A stretch of DNA of 5,404 nt, taken from assembly GCA_021836225.1 (NCBI GenBank), contig JAKBJA010000176.1:1-5404 (forward strand). The letters are read 5' to 3'. Below are positions 5,325-5,404 of the stretch, in pieces. The DNA comes from Pseudomonadota bacterium. Its GTDB lineage: Bacteria > Pseudomonadota > Gammaproteobacteria > Burkholderiales > Thiobacillaceae. A program made the translations under genes and the position numbers. Positions within the stretch are counted from its first letter, which is position 1, and every line of letters starts with the position of its first letter. The notes beneath the pieces were generated by a model. The model was not told where the DNA came from and did not search any database. It saw nothing but the letters and a program-made list of their open reading frames with translations.

Positions 5325-5404
5325 CGCCGGGTCTGCCTCGGCGGGCGTGGGTCCGTCTGCGTCGGGTGCTGGCAGGTAGCCTAGCCGCATCACTAATGCT
5401 GGCC
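5321..5404 (+). CDS. Start of a possible exported protein (partial, runs off the window)
   Basis: From ATG 5321 the frame stays open for 28 codons to the edge. The peptide has the form of a signal sequence: an Arg-rich start (P-R-R-A-W-V-R-L-R-R) followed by a small hydrophobic core (V-L-A-G-S-L-A-A-S-L-M-L-A). GC content rises sharply at this point, as at a gene start. No strong ribosome site is seen before the ATG, and an in-frame TTG at 5279 is an alternative start. The mature protein is outside the window, so its function is unknown. Confidence 0.4.
   Translation, partial: MTPGLPRRAWVRLRRVLAGSLAASLMLA

Noticed and set aside
1..5404. CRISPR array, tRNA or rRNA, phage defence or new multi-gene system
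   Set aside because: There are no regularly spaced repeats, no tRNA-like cloverleaf or rRNA motif, and no accessory genes besides transposases. Spaces between elements are too short to hide one.

Overview
This window is a high-GC bacterial stretch made almost wholly of insertion sequences. Three complete or near-complete elements from three DDE transposase families lie end to end, with only short pieces of other DNA at the edges and between them. High GC, GTG/TTG starts and the IS content indicate a high-GC bacterium with a heavy IS load, but nothing here fixes the phylum. No rRNA, tRNA, CRISPR array or cellular operon is visible.

Layout. Positions 1-160 are the interior of an IS701-type transposase gene (copy A, plus strand), cut off at CTAA. 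Positions 161-1903 are a complete IS701-family element (copy B, transposase on the minus strand). It has matching 14-bp ends and a CTAA target duplication, and it carries an inverted, 159/160 identical version of the copy A stretch, so an IS has landed in a relative of itself. Positions 1904-3040 are an IS5-family element on the minus strand that directly abuts copy B. Its transposase is split into two frames joined by a -1 shift at a run of eight G, giving a 277-residue DDE protein. Positions 3043-3339 hold a relic of non-IS DNA with the C-terminal end of an unrecognised minus-strand protein. Positions 3340-5044 are an IS1380-family element (plus strand) with 15-bp ends matching at 14 positions. 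Its transposase is broken by a one-base frameshift, and its long C-rich 3' tail has no gene. Positions 5045-5404 are flanking DNA of lower GC, ending in the first 28 codons of a possible exported protein.

How it fits together. The elements do not cooperate; they record successive insertions. Copy B has a clean target duplication, but beyond it lies the IS5-type element rather than the rest of copy A, and that element's far flank is also not copy A. The IS1380 element has no target duplication. Simple insertions alone do not explain this, so deletion or recombination between IS copies (or an assembly join) is needed. I found no convincing new biological system. The points most worth checking are the nested junctions, the G8 frameshift site with its adjoining hairpin, and the unrecognised protein fragment.
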